Shown: piece after piece, positions 16,135-24,653 of the stretch
How the letters are laid out: each line of letters opens with the position of its first letter
Numbering within the stretch: position 1 is the first letter of the stretch
Origin: an uncultured Prevotellaceae bacterium
Lineage (GTDB): Bacteria; Bacteroidota; Bacteroidia; Bacteroidales; Bacteroidaceae
Assembly: GCA_902784565.1 (NCBI GenBank)
Contig: CACZVE010000001.1
Coordinates: forward strand, 1-64,000
Reading direction: 5' to 3'
Length of the DNA: 64,000 bases
Position numbers and translations under genes: made by a program
Notes under the pieces: generated by a model
The model's database searches: none
What the model was told of the DNA's origin: nothing
Seen by the model: the letters and a program-made list of their open reading frames with translations, nothing else

Positions 16135-17991
16135 TTAGTATTCTGCTAACTGACTCATCGTGTAGTAGTCGAAATAATACGTCTCTCCGAAGAAGGGATA
16201 GAGTCCGTCACGGGCCACCTCAATATCCTGGTCGTTGTAGTTGGGCGCCGATGTCATGAAACGCTCAAAGGTGTCCTTGATACCCGCATCGACCGGCATC
16301 CTGTCCAGATCCTTCCTCTCCTCTAACTGACCGTAGAGATAGGCTGCCTCCTGATAATAACGTGGTATAGGACCCTTGGGGTGCAGGTTGACGTAGTCTT
16401 GGAAATGATACCAGAACTGCCTGATGTCCTTGGTCCAGAGCGTAGCCAACAGGGTCTGTTCCTGGAAGATGGGATCACCGGTATAGGTACTTCTCGCCAG
16501 TTGTGTCATGAGGAAACGTTCTGTATAGCCTTGGTCGCCACCCAGTATGTTGCCATAGTGGAGCATGTGGGTGATGGGCTCCCGTTCGGCATCCTTGGCA
16601 ATCAGTTCCGGATGCCCCAGGAGGGCTTCGGCCTGCTCGGCCCAGTCACTGTAGAACAGGGTCTGCTTCAGTAGACCGATATATTTACGTGCCAGGGGCT
16701 GGTCGTCTTCGAGAAGGGCACAGTTCACCAATAGTTTGTAGTCTTCATTGCGGAAACCGAACTCCACGCCCATTTCCATACACAGACGGTTGCAGTAGTT
16801 CAGCATACCGTACTGGTAGTAGATCATCTGTCCCACCACCATCATCAGACGCATGCCGAAGGGGGCGGCATAGTTCTTGGAACCGTTCTTGTAAAGGAAC
16901 ATACAATCACCTTGTTTGCCGAGTCGCGAGAGGGCGAGGTTACGCATCATCACGATGGCACGTGTCGGCTCGTCCTCCTGGGTGGCAGCCTCTTCCAATA
17001 CACCCGTCCAGTCGAGGTTGGCAATACGGTGCTGCATGGTCAGTTCATGGTGGAAGTTCTCATCTTTCATCCAGAAGGTATAGACACTGCCCACGAGCAA
17101 AATAGCTACCGCAGCCTGTCCCAACCAGTAATAGAATTTTTTCCCTCTTCCCTCTTCCTTCTTCCTTCTTCCCTCTTCCTCGCGGTACGTCAGAGCAAGG
17201 ATGACGAAAAAGAGTGCCAACAGATAATAGGGGATATAATAGGTGGGATGATCCTCTGTGATGTAGAACAGCGGCAGTTCCGCCCAGAATACATTGGCCA
17301 GGTTGATCTGGTAGTAGATGTATCGGTAGCAAATCAGCGGTACGGCAGCGACACTCAGGATGGCTACCACACTACAGATGACTGCTTGGGTGCGACTGGC
17401 CGACAACCGCCATGACCAGATGCCCATGATCAGTGCCGCCCCCAGTCCGTAGATACCCATAAGCGGATAGCCCAAGGCACAGACTAAAAAAGTGAATAGT
17501 GAAGCGTGAATAGTGAATAGTTTGTTGCCACCTTTAGTGACTACCACGCGGAACGCCCACAACAGTGCTACGACGGCAGTTGTCCCGATGGTCGACACGA
17601 AGAAATGGCCCCGTAGTTTTAACAGATAGATCCAGTAGCCCAGATCCATGTTGGTGAGTAACAGGATGGCGACGGGTATCAGCATCAGGATGGCCCAACG
17701 GTCTGGGATGCAGAAGGTTCGTTTCGTCAGGGTCATCAGCAACAGCCACCAGCCACAGAGTAGCAACACACCCAACCATGGATGATACAGAAACTCCGTG
17801 AACCACATTCCCATCCAAGTGAGCAGCCCCCCAGGTACCACCAACTGCTCTTTCAGGAACAACGTAGAACAGAGGAAGAGATTCTTCTCCTGTATCTTCC
17901 AGAGTTGGTCGCCTTCGAATATCAGCAAGGCCCCGGCTATCACCACTAGTGCCACCAGCCATATCGCTAGCGCAAGATATTTTTGTTTCAT
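16135..17991 (-). CDS. Polytopic membrane protein, DUF6057-like
   Basis: The 618-residue product has about ten hydrophobic membrane segments in its first 340 residues, then a soluble helical C-terminal half with repeat-like helices (RIANLDWTGVLEEAATQ and following). It resembles Bacteroidales proteins labelled DUF6057; that name is from memory and tentative. The start was moved to MKQKYLALAIW at 17991, where the first membrane segment begins, behind a -7 box. Two heptamer repeat tracts are translated in frame, giving EEEGRRKKEEGRGKK and LFTIHASLFTF. The function is unknown. Confidence 0.7.
   Translation of the reverse strand: MKQKYLALAIWLVALVVIAGALLIFEGDQLWKIQEKNLFLCSTLFLKEQLVVPGGLLTWMGMWFTEFLYHPWLGVLLLCGWWLLLMTLTKRTFCIPDRWAILMLIPVAILLLTNMDLGYWIYLLKLRGHFFVSTIGTTAVVALLWAFRVVVTKGGNKLFTIHASLFTFLVCALGYPLMGIYGLGAALIMGIWSWRLSASRTQAVICSVVAILSVAAVPLICYRYIYYQINLANVFWAELPLFYITEDHPTYYIPYYLLALFFVILALTYREEEGRRKKEEGRGKKFYYWLGQAAVAILLVGSVYTFWMKDENFHHELTMQHRIANLDWTGVLEEAATQEDEPTRAIVMMRNLALSRLGKQGDCMFLYKNGSKNYAAPFGMRLMMVVGQMIYYQYGMLNYCNRLCMEMGVEFGFRNEDYKLLVNCALLEDDQPLARKYIGLLKQTLFYSDWAEQAEALLGHPELIAKDAEREPITHMLHYGNILGGDQGYTERFLMTQLARSTYTGDPIFQEQTLLATLWTKDIRQFWYHFQDYVNLHPKGPIPRYYQEAAYLYGQLEERKDLDRMPVDAGIKDTFERFMTSAPNYNDQDIEVARDGLYPFFGETYYFDYYTMSQLAEY
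17142..17179. repeat. CTTCCCT/CTTCCTT heptamers inside the DUF6057-like gene
   Basis: About five heptamers of CTTCCCT or CTTCCTT type follow in tandem, read in frame on the minus strand as EEEGRRKKEEGRGKK in a loop between membrane segments. Confidence 0.8.
17492..17519. repeat. GTGAATA heptamers inside the DUF6057-like gene
   Basis: GTGAATA, GTGAAGC, GTGAATA and GTGAATA run in tandem. They are read on the minus strand as part of LFTIHASLFTF. Confidence 0.8.
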
Positions 17992-18021
17992 TTCATATAT
18001 CTTGTTTTGGATTACTGGCTG

Positions 18022-18029
18022 CAAAGATA
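18022..18029 (-). promoter_or_regulatory. -7 box TATCTTTG for the DUF6057-like gene
   Basis: The minus strand reads TATCTTTG 31 bases before the ATG at 17991. The rest of the 283-base gap up to 18274 holds only the opposite promoter at 18210; nothing else is evident. Confidence 0.65.
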
Positions 18030-18209
18030 CAAACTTATTCCCATACTTCAAAATATTACCCTAGAAAAATAACCAACAGAATCCGACCCCGTAGTCCTGA
18101 TATTCTAGTATCTTGCCTAAAAACCGGGAGAAGTTATAAAAAACGGTTATAAGACCAACGAATTGTAAAAAAACTCTTATTTCAGACACCGAATCTCAAT
18201 TTTTATTCT

Positions 18210-18217
18210 TATCTTTG
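18210..18217 (+). promoter_or_regulatory. -7 box TATCTTTG for the arylsulfotransferase-like gene
   Basis: TATCTTTG lies 57 bases before the ATG at 18275, leaving a leader of about 50 bases. Confidence 0.65.
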
Positions 18218-18274
18218 TACCCGACATACCCCCAACAATCATGACATATCGTAATAAAATCTATATGAATAATT

Positions 18275-19720
18275 ATGAAATCGAGATTATCTATTTTTTT
18301 GCTTAGTGCCGCCATGTTCGGCCTGACAGCATGTAACAAGGAGGACAATCCTGTCTCTCCGGCTGCGGAGATGTGTCTCTGTGTGAACGGTGAGTACTAC
18401 GATATCGCACTACCGGTCTCCGGGTCTGTCGACCTTAGGACACTCTGCACCGAGTTCGATGCCGATGTCCGCATTGAGAATACCGATGCGTTTGAGAGCC
18501 TGACCGTCGGCGGAATCGATGTCCTTAGCGGCAGTTGTGTCCTACCCGTCACTGAGATTGCCAAGAACCGTCAGATAGAGATTACCTACACCACGGGAGG
18601 TCAAAGCGGCATTGTCCGTTTAAATACACTCCCTGCTGGTGTGCCCGACATTGAGGCCACCGGTAAGGGCGTCATCCCCGGTGATTTCTATCTTTCGTTC
18701 ATCTACCAGCGTCTCATCATGAAGTACGACAACGACGGGCGTATCCTCTACTACCGCTATGACCCAACGCCATTGGCCGGCACTTTCAACGAACAAGGCT
18801 ACTGGGACTTCAAGAAGCACGTGTTCGACGGCAGGACATATTACAGTTACCATGCCCCTGACGATCATTTCGCTGACTGTGCCTTCATGGGCTACGACCC
18901 CGGTATGCGTGTGTTGCTCGACGACCGCTACGTTCCTGTCGACACCATCCACGCCCTGCCTAGTCGCGATGGTTACCTGAAGGGCGGTGAACCTCTTGAC
19001 GGCCATGACTTCTGTTTCTTCTCACCCACCCACTGGATTGCTTCTGCCTCCTACATCGAGCGCGAGGTAGACGGCAAGAAACTTGCCGTGGGCTACCTGC
19101 AGGAGGTGAAGGATGACGAGGTGGTGTTCGACTGGTGGAGTAGCGACCACAAGGAGATGGCAGACTGGTGCAGCCCGATCTTCGATACGAGTTACGACTA
19201 TGTGCATTTCAACTCTGTGCAGGTACTGCCCGATGGCAACTGGCTATGTTCCTTCCGCGTCCTCAACTCGCTATTGAAGATCGACCATAGCACGGGCGAC
19301 ATCCTTTGGCGCATCAACGGCGAAGCACTGCCTGAAAACCAGAGTTTCTACGGCCAGCACTACGCCATCTTTCACGACGACAACACTCTCACACTCTTCG
19401 ATAACGGCAACGGACACAACCCGCAGTTCACCCGTATACTCCGCCTGAATGTCAATCCCGAGACGGGCGAAGTTAGTGGTGGCGGTGACATGCTCAACCC
19501 CGGCGGCGACTACTTCAGCCAGGCCTGCGGGGCCGTGCAGTTATTTGGTGGCGGACACTTCACTGTGGGCTGGGGCTGGAGCAGCGAGGCCGGTAACAAC
19601 ACCCGCCTCATCACCGAACACAATGCTGATGGTCGCGAAGTTTTCGGACTTCGCCGTAGTGCCTCTGACAGCAGGCCCAACTCCGTGAACCCTTCCTACC
19701 GGTGCGTGAAGTACAATTGA
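18275..19720 (+). CDS. Arylsulfotransferase (ASST)-like lipoprotein
   Basis: The 481-residue protein has a lipoprotein signal (LTAC, cysteine near residue 20), an immunoglobulin-like N-terminal part, and a propeller of ASST type. The second half shows typical blades: HFNSVQVLPDGNWLCSFR, LLKIDHSTGDILWRING, GQHYAIFHDDNTLTLFDNG. ASST enzymes move sulfate from one phenol to another, but many Bacteroidales members have no assigned substrate. Catalytic residues could not be checked without an alignment. It stands alone, with its own promoter, and is 80 bases from the convergent gyrB end. Confidence 0.8.
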   Translation: MKSRLSIFLLSAAMFGLTACNKEDNPVSPAAEMCLCVNGEYYDIALPVSGSVDLRTLCTEFDADVRIENTDAFESLTVGGIDVLSGSCVLPVTEIAKNRQIEITYTTGGQSGIVRLNTLPAGVPDIEATGKGVIPGDFYLSFIYQRLIMKYDNDGRILYYRYDPTPLAGTFNEQGYWDFKKHVFDGRTYYSYHAPDDHFADCAFMGYDPGMRVLLDDRYVPVDTIHALPSRDGYLKGGEPLDGHDFCFFSPTHWIASASYIEREVDGKKLAVGYLQEVKDDEVVFDWWSSDHKEMADWCSPIFDTSYDYVHFNSVQVLPDGNWLCSFRVLNSLLKIDHSTGDILWRINGEALPENQSFYGQHYAIFHDDNTLTLFDNGNGHNPQFTRILRLNVNPETGEVSGGGDMLNPGGDYFSQACGAVQLFGGGHFTVGWGWSSEAGNNTRLITEHNADGREVFGLRRSASDSRPNSVNPSYRCVKYN

Positions 19721-19802
19721 GACGATGAAACACTAACCCCGCCAGCGACAGGCCGAAGCCGTTCTGGTGGGGAAACAATTATGAAGTATTTGATAAAGTC
19801 TG

Positions 19803-21779
19803 CTATGCGTCGATGTTGGCATAGGTGGCGTTCTTCTCGATGAACTGTCGGCGCGGCTCCACGTCGTCGCCCATCAGCATGGAGAAGATCTCGTCAGCCT
19901 CAGCAGCATTCTCGATGGTGACCTGCTTCAGCAGGCGGTTCTCGGGATTCATCGTGGTCTCCCAGAGTTGCTCGGGGTTCATCTCACCCAGACCTTTGTA
20001 GCGCTGGGTGTGCAGGGCACTGGCATTCTCGTCGCCTGCCACGTACTTGTCGATGAAGGCCTGGCGCTGCTGCTCGGTGTAGCAGTACTCCGAGAACTTC
20101 TTATAAGTACATTTGTAGAGTGGTGGCGTGGCGATATATAGGTGACCACCCTGGATAACTTGCGGCATGAAACGGTAGAAGAGCGTCATGATCAGCGTGT
20201 CGATGTGCGAGCCATCGACGTCGGCGTCGGTCATGATGATAATCTTGTCGTAGCGCAGTTTGTCGATGTTGGCCTCTCGGTCACCCTCGCCTTCCACACC
20301 GAAGCGCACGCCTATAGACTGGATGATATTCATCACCGACTCGGCCTCGAAGACACGGTGCCACTGTACCTTCTCCACATTCAGGATTTTTCCGCGCAGG
20401 GGCAGGATGGCCTGGAAGTGACGGTCACGGCCCTGTTTGGCGCTTCCGCCTGCGGAGTCACCCTCGACGAGGAAGATCTCACAGTCCTTCGGGTCCTTGT
20501 TCGAGCAGTCGGCGAGTTTGCCGGGCAGTCCGCCACCCGTCATCGGGTTCTTGCGCTGCACACTCTCACGGGCCTTGCGGGCAGCGATACGTGCTGTGGC
20601 GGCGAGAACGACCTTGTCGCAAATCATCTTAGCCTCCTTGGGATGTTCTTCCAGATAGTTGGCCAGCGCCTCGCCTACGGCCTGCTGGACGGCTCCGGCC
20701 ACCTCTGAGTTACCGAGTTTGGTCTTGGTCTGTCCCTCGAACTGCGGCTCAGCCACCTTGATGCTAATCACTGCTGTAAGGCCTTCGCGGAAGTCCTCGG
20801 GGGCAATCTCTATCTTCGCCTTCTCAATCTGCTTGGAGATCTGCGGGTCGTTGTCGGCATATTTTTTTAAGGTACGCGTAAGGGCGGCGCGGAAACCGGC
20901 CAGGTGGGTACCTCCCTCAATCGTATTGATATTGTTGACGTAGGAGTGGATATTTTCCGAGTAGTCGGTGTTGTACATCACAGCCACCTCGATGGGGATG
21001 CCCTGCTTCTCGGTCTTCAGGTAGATGACATCATCGACGAGGTGCGTGCGGTGACGGTCCACATAGCGCACGAACTCCTTCAGACCGTCCTTGGCATGGA
21101 ACACCTCCGGCTGTTTCAGGTTACCCTCCTCATCGCGTCGCATGTCTGTAAGTGTGATGGTGATGCCGGCATTCAGGTAGGCCAGTTCACGCATACGACG
21201 GGCGATGATGTCGTATTTGTATTCGGTGGTGGTGAAGATAGTGCCGTCGGGCCAGAACTGCTGACGGGTACCGGTCTTGTCGGTGTCGCCCACAATCTTT
21301 ACATCGTAGAGGGGCTTTCCCTTCTCGTATTCCTGCTGGTAGATATGGCCGTTGCGGAACACCTGTGACAGCATGTGGGTGGAGAGAGCATTCACACAGG
21401 ATACACCCACACCGTGCAGACCGCCAGAGACCTTATACGAGCCCTTGTCGAACTTACCACCAGCATGGAGCACCGTCATGACGACCTCCAAGGCACTTTT
21501 GTGCATCTTCTCATGCTCATCGACGGGGATGCCTCGTCCGTTGTCCTGTACGGTGATACTATTGTCTTCGTTGATGGTTACCTCGATATGTGTACAGAAT
21601 CCAGCCATCGCCTCGTCGATAGAGTTGTCGACGGTCTCGTTGACCAGATGGTGGAGTCCTTTCTCACTGATGTCGCCGATATACATGGCAGGGCGCTTGC
21701 GCACCGCTTCCAAACCCTCGAGTACTTGGATATTACTCGCGGAATAATTTTGTTCCTGATTCAGTTGTTCGTCTGTCAT
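19803..21779 (-). CDS. gyrB: DNA gyrase subunit B
   Basis: The 658-residue subunit supplies the ATPase and Toprim parts of gyrase, which puts negative supercoils into DNA. GHKL ATPase motifs are seen in RPAMYIGD, VDNSIDEAMAG, NGRGIPVD and GGLHGVGVSCVNA. The Toprim domain has LVEGDSAGGSAKQGRD and the DADVDGSHI metal site, and the C-terminal QRYKGLGEMNPEQLW is typical. The shorter length fits the group without the E. coli insert. The start is MTDEQLNQ at 21779 behind a -7 box. Confidence 0.97.
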   Translation of the reverse strand: MTDEQLNQEQNYSASNIQVLEGLEAVRKRPAMYIGDISEKGLHHLVNETVDNSIDEAMAGFCTHIEVTINEDNSITVQDNGRGIPVDEHEKMHKSALEVVMTVLHAGGKFDKGSYKVSGGLHGVGVSCVNALSTHMLSQVFRNGHIYQQEYEKGKPLYDVKIVGDTDKTGTRQQFWPDGTIFTTTEYKYDIIARRMRELAYLNAGITITLTDMRRDEEGNLKQPEVFHAKDGLKEFVRYVDRHRTHLVDDVIYLKTEKQGIPIEVAVMYNTDYSENIHSYVNNINTIEGGTHLAGFRAALTRTLKKYADNDPQISKQIEKAKIEIAPEDFREGLTAVISIKVAEPQFEGQTKTKLGNSEVAGAVQQAVGEALANYLEEHPKEAKMICDKVVLAATARIAARKARESVQRKNPMTGGGLPGKLADCSNKDPKDCEIFLVEGDSAGGSAKQGRDRHFQAILPLRGKILNVEKVQWHRVFEAESVMNIIQSIGVRFGVEGEGDREANIDKLRYDKIIIMTDADVDGSHIDTLIMTLFYRFMPQVIQGGHLYIATPPLYKCTYKKFSEYCYTEQQRQAFIDKYVAGDENASALHTQRYKGLGEMNPEQLWETTMNPENRLLKQVTIENAAEADEIFSMLMGDDVEPRRQFIEKNATYANIDA

Positions 21780-21807
21780 TTTGTTCTTAATCTTCTGATT
21801 TTCCGTG

Positions 21808-21815
21808 CAAAGGTA
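21808..21815 (-). promoter_or_regulatory. -7 box TACCTTTG for gyrB
   Basis: The minus strand reads TACCTTTG 29 bases before the gyrB ATG. It lies downstream of the rpsT terminator, so gyrB is transcribed separately. Confidence 0.7.
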
Positions 21816-21849
21816 CAAAAAAAAACTCAGATAAACTATGTTTATCTGC

Positions 21850-21898
21850 TAAAAAACAATAAAAAAAGAAAACCGCAGCCCTGTTCAGGACTGCGGTT
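21850..21898 (-). terminator. Rho-independent terminator after rpsT
   Basis: On the minus strand AACCGCAG and CTGCGGTT (21891-21898 and 21871-21878) form a stem of 8 base pairs, followed by a T-rich run. It is 22 bases after the rpsT stop. Confidence 0.85.
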
Positions 21899-21919
21899 CC
21901 CTATTGTAATGGTTTCTTT

Positions 21920-22171
21920 TTACAATTTGTTGATGTGCAAGGCCAGACTGGACTTCAGGTTGGCGGCCTTGTTCTTGTGGATGATGTTAGTCTTGGCCAG
22001 TTTGTCGAGCATCTTCTGCACCTTCGGGTACAGAGCGACAGCCTCGTCCTTGTTGGTCATAGCACGCAGTTTGCGCACAGCGTTACGCATCGTTTTTGCG
22101 TAGTAGTGGTTGTGAAGCGCCCTTTTCTGTGTCTGGCGGATTCTCTTCACGGATGATTTGTGATTTGCCAT
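21920..22171 (-). CDS. rpsT: Ribosomal protein S20
   Basis: The 83-residue basic protein begins [16 protein letters not shown] and contains [24 protein letters not shown], all typical of bacterial S20, which binds 16S rRNA early in small-subunit assembly. It is followed by a strong terminator and preceded by tRNA-Glu and a structured leader. There is no separate promoter visible between tRNA and gene, so it is probably co-transcribed from 22435-22442. Confidence 0.97.
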   Translation of the reverse strand: MANHKSSVKRIRQTQKRALHNHYYAKTMRNAVRKLRAMTNKDEAVALYPKVQKMLDKLAKTNIIHKNKAANLKSSLALHINKL

Positions 22172-22249
22172 TTTTTTTAATGCTAAATGATTAATTATTA
22201 ATTATTAATTCTCTAAAGCCTGTGGGTCTTGCGTCTGACGGCTGCCCTG

Positions 22250-22326
22250 GGCGGACTCCCTTTTGGAAAGCCCTCCGCCACCTTATCCTCTCTGACGAAA
22301 GTAGCACTTGGCTGTGCAGATGGCGG
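22250..22326 (-). promoter_or_regulatory. Candidate rpsT leader with mutually exclusive stems
   Basis: In transcript order, CCGCCA (22326-22321), TGGCGGA (22280-22274) and TCCGCC (22255-22250) occur between tRNA-Glu and rpsT. The middle segment can pair with either the first or the last, 6 base pairs in each case, but not both. The later stem also has an inner helix around an AAAA loop. This suggests a switch such as autogenous control by S20, but no fold was computed. Confidence 0.4.
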
Positions 22327-22339
22327 ATTTAAAGTTTTT

Positions 22340-22414
22340 TGGTAGTCCCTAGGAGAGTCGAACTCCTCTTTAGAGAATGAAAATCTCTCGTCCTAACCGA
22401 TAGACGAAGGGACC
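22340..22414 (-). tRNA. tRNA-Glu (anticodon UUC)
   Basis: The minus strand folds as a 75-base tRNA with CCA encoded. The acceptor arms are GGTCCCT and AGGGACT. The anticodon stem AGAGA/TCTCT closes the loop TTTTCAT with anticodon TTC. The T arm is AGGAG-TTCGACT-CTCCT. Its promoter box is at 22435-22442. It is followed by the rpsT leader. Confidence 0.96.
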
Positions 22415-22434
22415 GTCGACATAAAAAGCGGGTG

Positions 22435-22442
22435 CAAAGGTA
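22435..22442 (-). promoter_or_regulatory. -7 box TACCTTTG for tRNA-Glu and rpsT
   Basis: The minus strand reads TACCTTTG, 20 bases before the tRNA 5' end, and is the only clear promoter for the tRNA-leader-rpsT unit. Confidence 0.7.
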
Positions 22443-22495
22443 CTGCTATTTTTTGAATCCACCAAATTTTCTTGAGAAAAAATGCCCTAATCCCC

Positions 22496-22531
22496 CAACT
22501 TTTCACTTTTCACGATTCATTTTTCACTTCT
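22496..22531. repeat. TTTCAC heptamer-type repeat upstream of recO
   Basis: CTTTTCACTTTTCACGATTCATTTTTCAC-type units fill the space before the recO promoter, like repeats at other junctions. Confidence 0.65.
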
Positions 22532-22537
22532 TTTTCG

Positions 22538-22545
22538 TACCTTTG
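22538..22545 (+). promoter_or_regulatory. -7 box TACCTTTG for recO
   Basis: TACCTTTG ends only 7 bases before the recO ATG. Initiation usually occurs about this far from the box, so the mRNA may begin at or next to the start codon. Confidence 0.7.
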
Positions 22546-22552
22546 TAGCCGT

Positions 22553-23278
22553 ATGCTGACAAAGACTCAGGCCATTGTGCTCCATGCCATCAAGTATGGT
22601 GAGACGCGACTGATTGTCGATATGTTCACCCGACAACACGGTAGACTCTCGTTTATCGTCAGTCTGCCGAAGTCGCCGAAAGCAAAGGTAAGGAAACAGT
22701 TTTTTCAGCCGTTGACCATGTTGGAGATAGAAGCCGATCTGCGTCCGAAGATTCAGTTACAGAAAATCAGGGACGTGCGGTTGGCTGTGCCATTTATCAC
22801 CATTCCTTTCGATCCGAATAAACTCTCCATCTCCTTGTTTATTGCAGAATTCCTGTATCATGCCCTGCGTGGAGAACAACAAAATGCCCCGCTCTACGAC
22901 TATGTGGCCAACAGTATCATATGGCTCGATAGTCAGGATGTCCGTTACGCCAACTTCCATCTGGTATTTCTGATGCGTTTGAGTCGTTTTCTGGGATTCT
23001 ATCCTAATCTGGATCATTATCAGGTAGGTGACTATTTTGACCTGCGCGAGAGTATCTTTACCTCCCAGCCTCCGATGCACCGCGATTTCCTCATGCCGCA
23101 GGAGGCCGAGAAGATACAGGTGATGATGCGCATGGACTTTCCTACTATGCACCTTTATAAAATGTCTCACCACGAGCGCAACCGCCTGTTGGAGGTATCG
23201 TTAACCTACTACCGACTCCATCTGCCGGATTTCCCGGAGATGAAGTCGGTAGAGGTATTACGAGATATGTATTCCTAA
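22553..23278 (+). CDS. recO: DNA repair protein RecO
   Basis: The 241-residue protein starts with MLTKTQAIVLHAIKYGETR, the RecO OB-fold start, and has the helical C-terminal half. RecO helps load RecA onto gapped single-stranded DNA. No zinc-type cysteine cluster is present, as usual in Bacteroidales. The start at 22553 was chosen by family match; the frame extends upstream through the promoter and repeat but that part is not coding. The 3' end overlaps ftsZ by 4 bases, tail to tail. Confidence 0.93.
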   Translation: MLTKTQAIVLHAIKYGETRLIVDMFTRQHGRLSFIVSLPKSPKAKVRKQFFQPLTMLEIEADLRPKIQLQKIRDVRLAVPFITIPFDPNKLSISLFIAEFLYHALRGEQQNAPLYDYVANSIIWLDSQDVRYANFHLVFLMRLSRFLGFYPNLDHYQVGDYFDLRESIFTSQPPMHRDFLMPQEAEKIQVMMRMDFPTMHLYKMSHHERNRLLEVSLTYYRLHLPDFPEMKSVEVLRDMYS

Positions 23279-24612
23279 GCGAACTTGATGGTACCTTGGA
23301 TGGGGTCGTGTGACTCGGGGACGAAAGGCGGCTCCTCAGGTTCGTCGCCTGTGGCCTGCGAGTTGATACTGTCGAGAATCTCACGGGTACGCTTGTAGGT
23401 AGGTGTAGATTCTACAGCAGAGATGACATCGTCGTTGTCGAGGTCTTCGGAACGGAAGAGGTAGATGTTAGGACGACGCTTGTAACGCTTGGCTGTGCTG
23501 TCGCCACCATAGTAGCGGTTACGACGGTCCTGACGCTCTACGGCCTTGGCCTGTTCCTCGGCAATGCGGTTGATGTCGTCCTGAGTATGTTTCTTCATGT
23601 GTGCATCCATACCGTCGACACTCTCGATGCCGAAGCCGGTGGCGAGGATAGTGACCTTAACTTTTTTGCCGAGTTCCGGGTCGGTGGCCAGTCCCCACTT
23701 AATCTCGAAGTCATTGCCGAACTTCGCCATGAAGTCGTTCACATCGTTCATCTCCTCCATCATCAACGACTGCTGACCGTCCTTCGAGCCGGCGAAGGAA
23801 ATGCTGAGCAGGATTTTCTTGGAGTTGAAGATGTCGTTATCGTTGAGAAGGGGTGAATTAAGGGCGTCCTCAATGGCTTTCTTTACACGTCCCTCGCCCT
23901 CACCATAGCCTGTCGACATAATGGCGACACCACCGTCCTTCAATACCGTCTTGACATCGTTGAAGTCGAGGTTGATGAGGCCATGTACCGTGATGATCTC
24001 AGCGATGGATTTGGCTGCCACAGAGAGGGTGTCATCTGCCTTGCCGAAAGCGTCGAGCACGGAGAGTTCGGGATAGATTTCGCGCAGCCGCTCATTATTG
24101 ATGACGAGCAAGGCGTCTACATGCTTTTGCATCTCCTCCACACCATCGAGGGCTTGGTCGATCTTACGGTCGCCCTCGAAACGGAAGGGGATAGTGACGA
24201 TACCGACGGTGAGGATGCCTAACTCCTTGGACACGCGGGCAATGACTGGAGCTGCACCTGTGCCAGTGCCTCCGCCCATGCCGGCAGTGATAAAAGCCAT
24301 ACGGGTACCGTCGCTGAGCATATCCTTGATGTCGTTAATGCTCTCTTCGGCAGCCGCACGGGCCTTCTCGGGTTTGTTACCGGCACCCAGACCTTCCTTA
24401 CCCAGTTGCAGATGAACGGGGACAGGCGAGTCGTTGAGGGCCTGGTTGTCCGTGTTGCAGAGCACGAACGTCACATCGTGAATACCTTCACGATACATGT
24501 GGTTGACGGCGTTACCGCCACCGCCACCGACACCAATCACTTTGATGATGCTGTGATCCTTCTCCGGTGTACCGAAGTCCAGGATATCGATATTGAGATT
24601 ATTGTCTGCCAT
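23275..24612 (-). CDS. ftsZ: Cell division protein FtsZ
   Basis: The 445-residue tubulin-like GTPase forms the division ring. IKVIGVGGGGGNAVNHM and the tubulin signature GGGTGTGAAPVIA (about residues 105-120) are present, as is NLDFNDVKTVLKDGG. The C-terminal tail is long and charged, and ends in IQGTIKFA, without the FtsZ end motif of E. coli. It is the last gene of the dcw cluster; a short repeat of GGGTTGAAT-like units separates it from ftsA. Confidence 0.97.
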   Translation of the reverse strand: MADNNLNIDILDFGTPEKDHSIIKVIGVGGGGGNAVNHMYREGIHDVTFVLCNTDNQALNDSPVPVHLQLGKEGLGAGNKPEKARAAAEESINDIKDMLSDGTRMAFITAGMGGGTGTGAAPVIARVSKELGILTVGIVTIPFRFEGDRKIDQALDGVEEMQKHVDALLVINNERLREIYPELSVLDAFGKADDTLSVAAKSIAEIITVHGLINLDFNDVKTVLKDGGVAIMSTGYGEGEGRVKKAIEDALNSPLLNDNDIFNSKKILLSISFAGSKDGQQSLMMEEMNDVNDFMAKFGNDFEIKWGLATDPELGKKVKVTILATGFGIESVDGMDAHMKKHTQDDINRIAEEQAKAVERQDRRNRYYGGDSTAKRYKRRPNIYLFRSEDLDNDDVISAVESTPTYKRTREILDSINSQATGDEPEEPPFVPESHDPIQGTIKFA

Positions 24613-24650
24613 ATTGTTGATGGGTTTAATGGGTATAATGGGTTGAATGG
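24612..24650. repeat. Short tandem repeat between ftsA and ftsZ
   Basis: Units of about nine bases resembling TTTAATGGG, TATAATGGG and TTGAATGGG fill the gap. The same repeat type lies at the murG/murC junction. Confidence 0.75.
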
Positions 24651-24653
24651 GGG

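Noticed and set aside
22172..22249. A known riboswitch before rpsT
   Set aside because: No metabolite-binding core that I know is present; only the alternative stems are supported.
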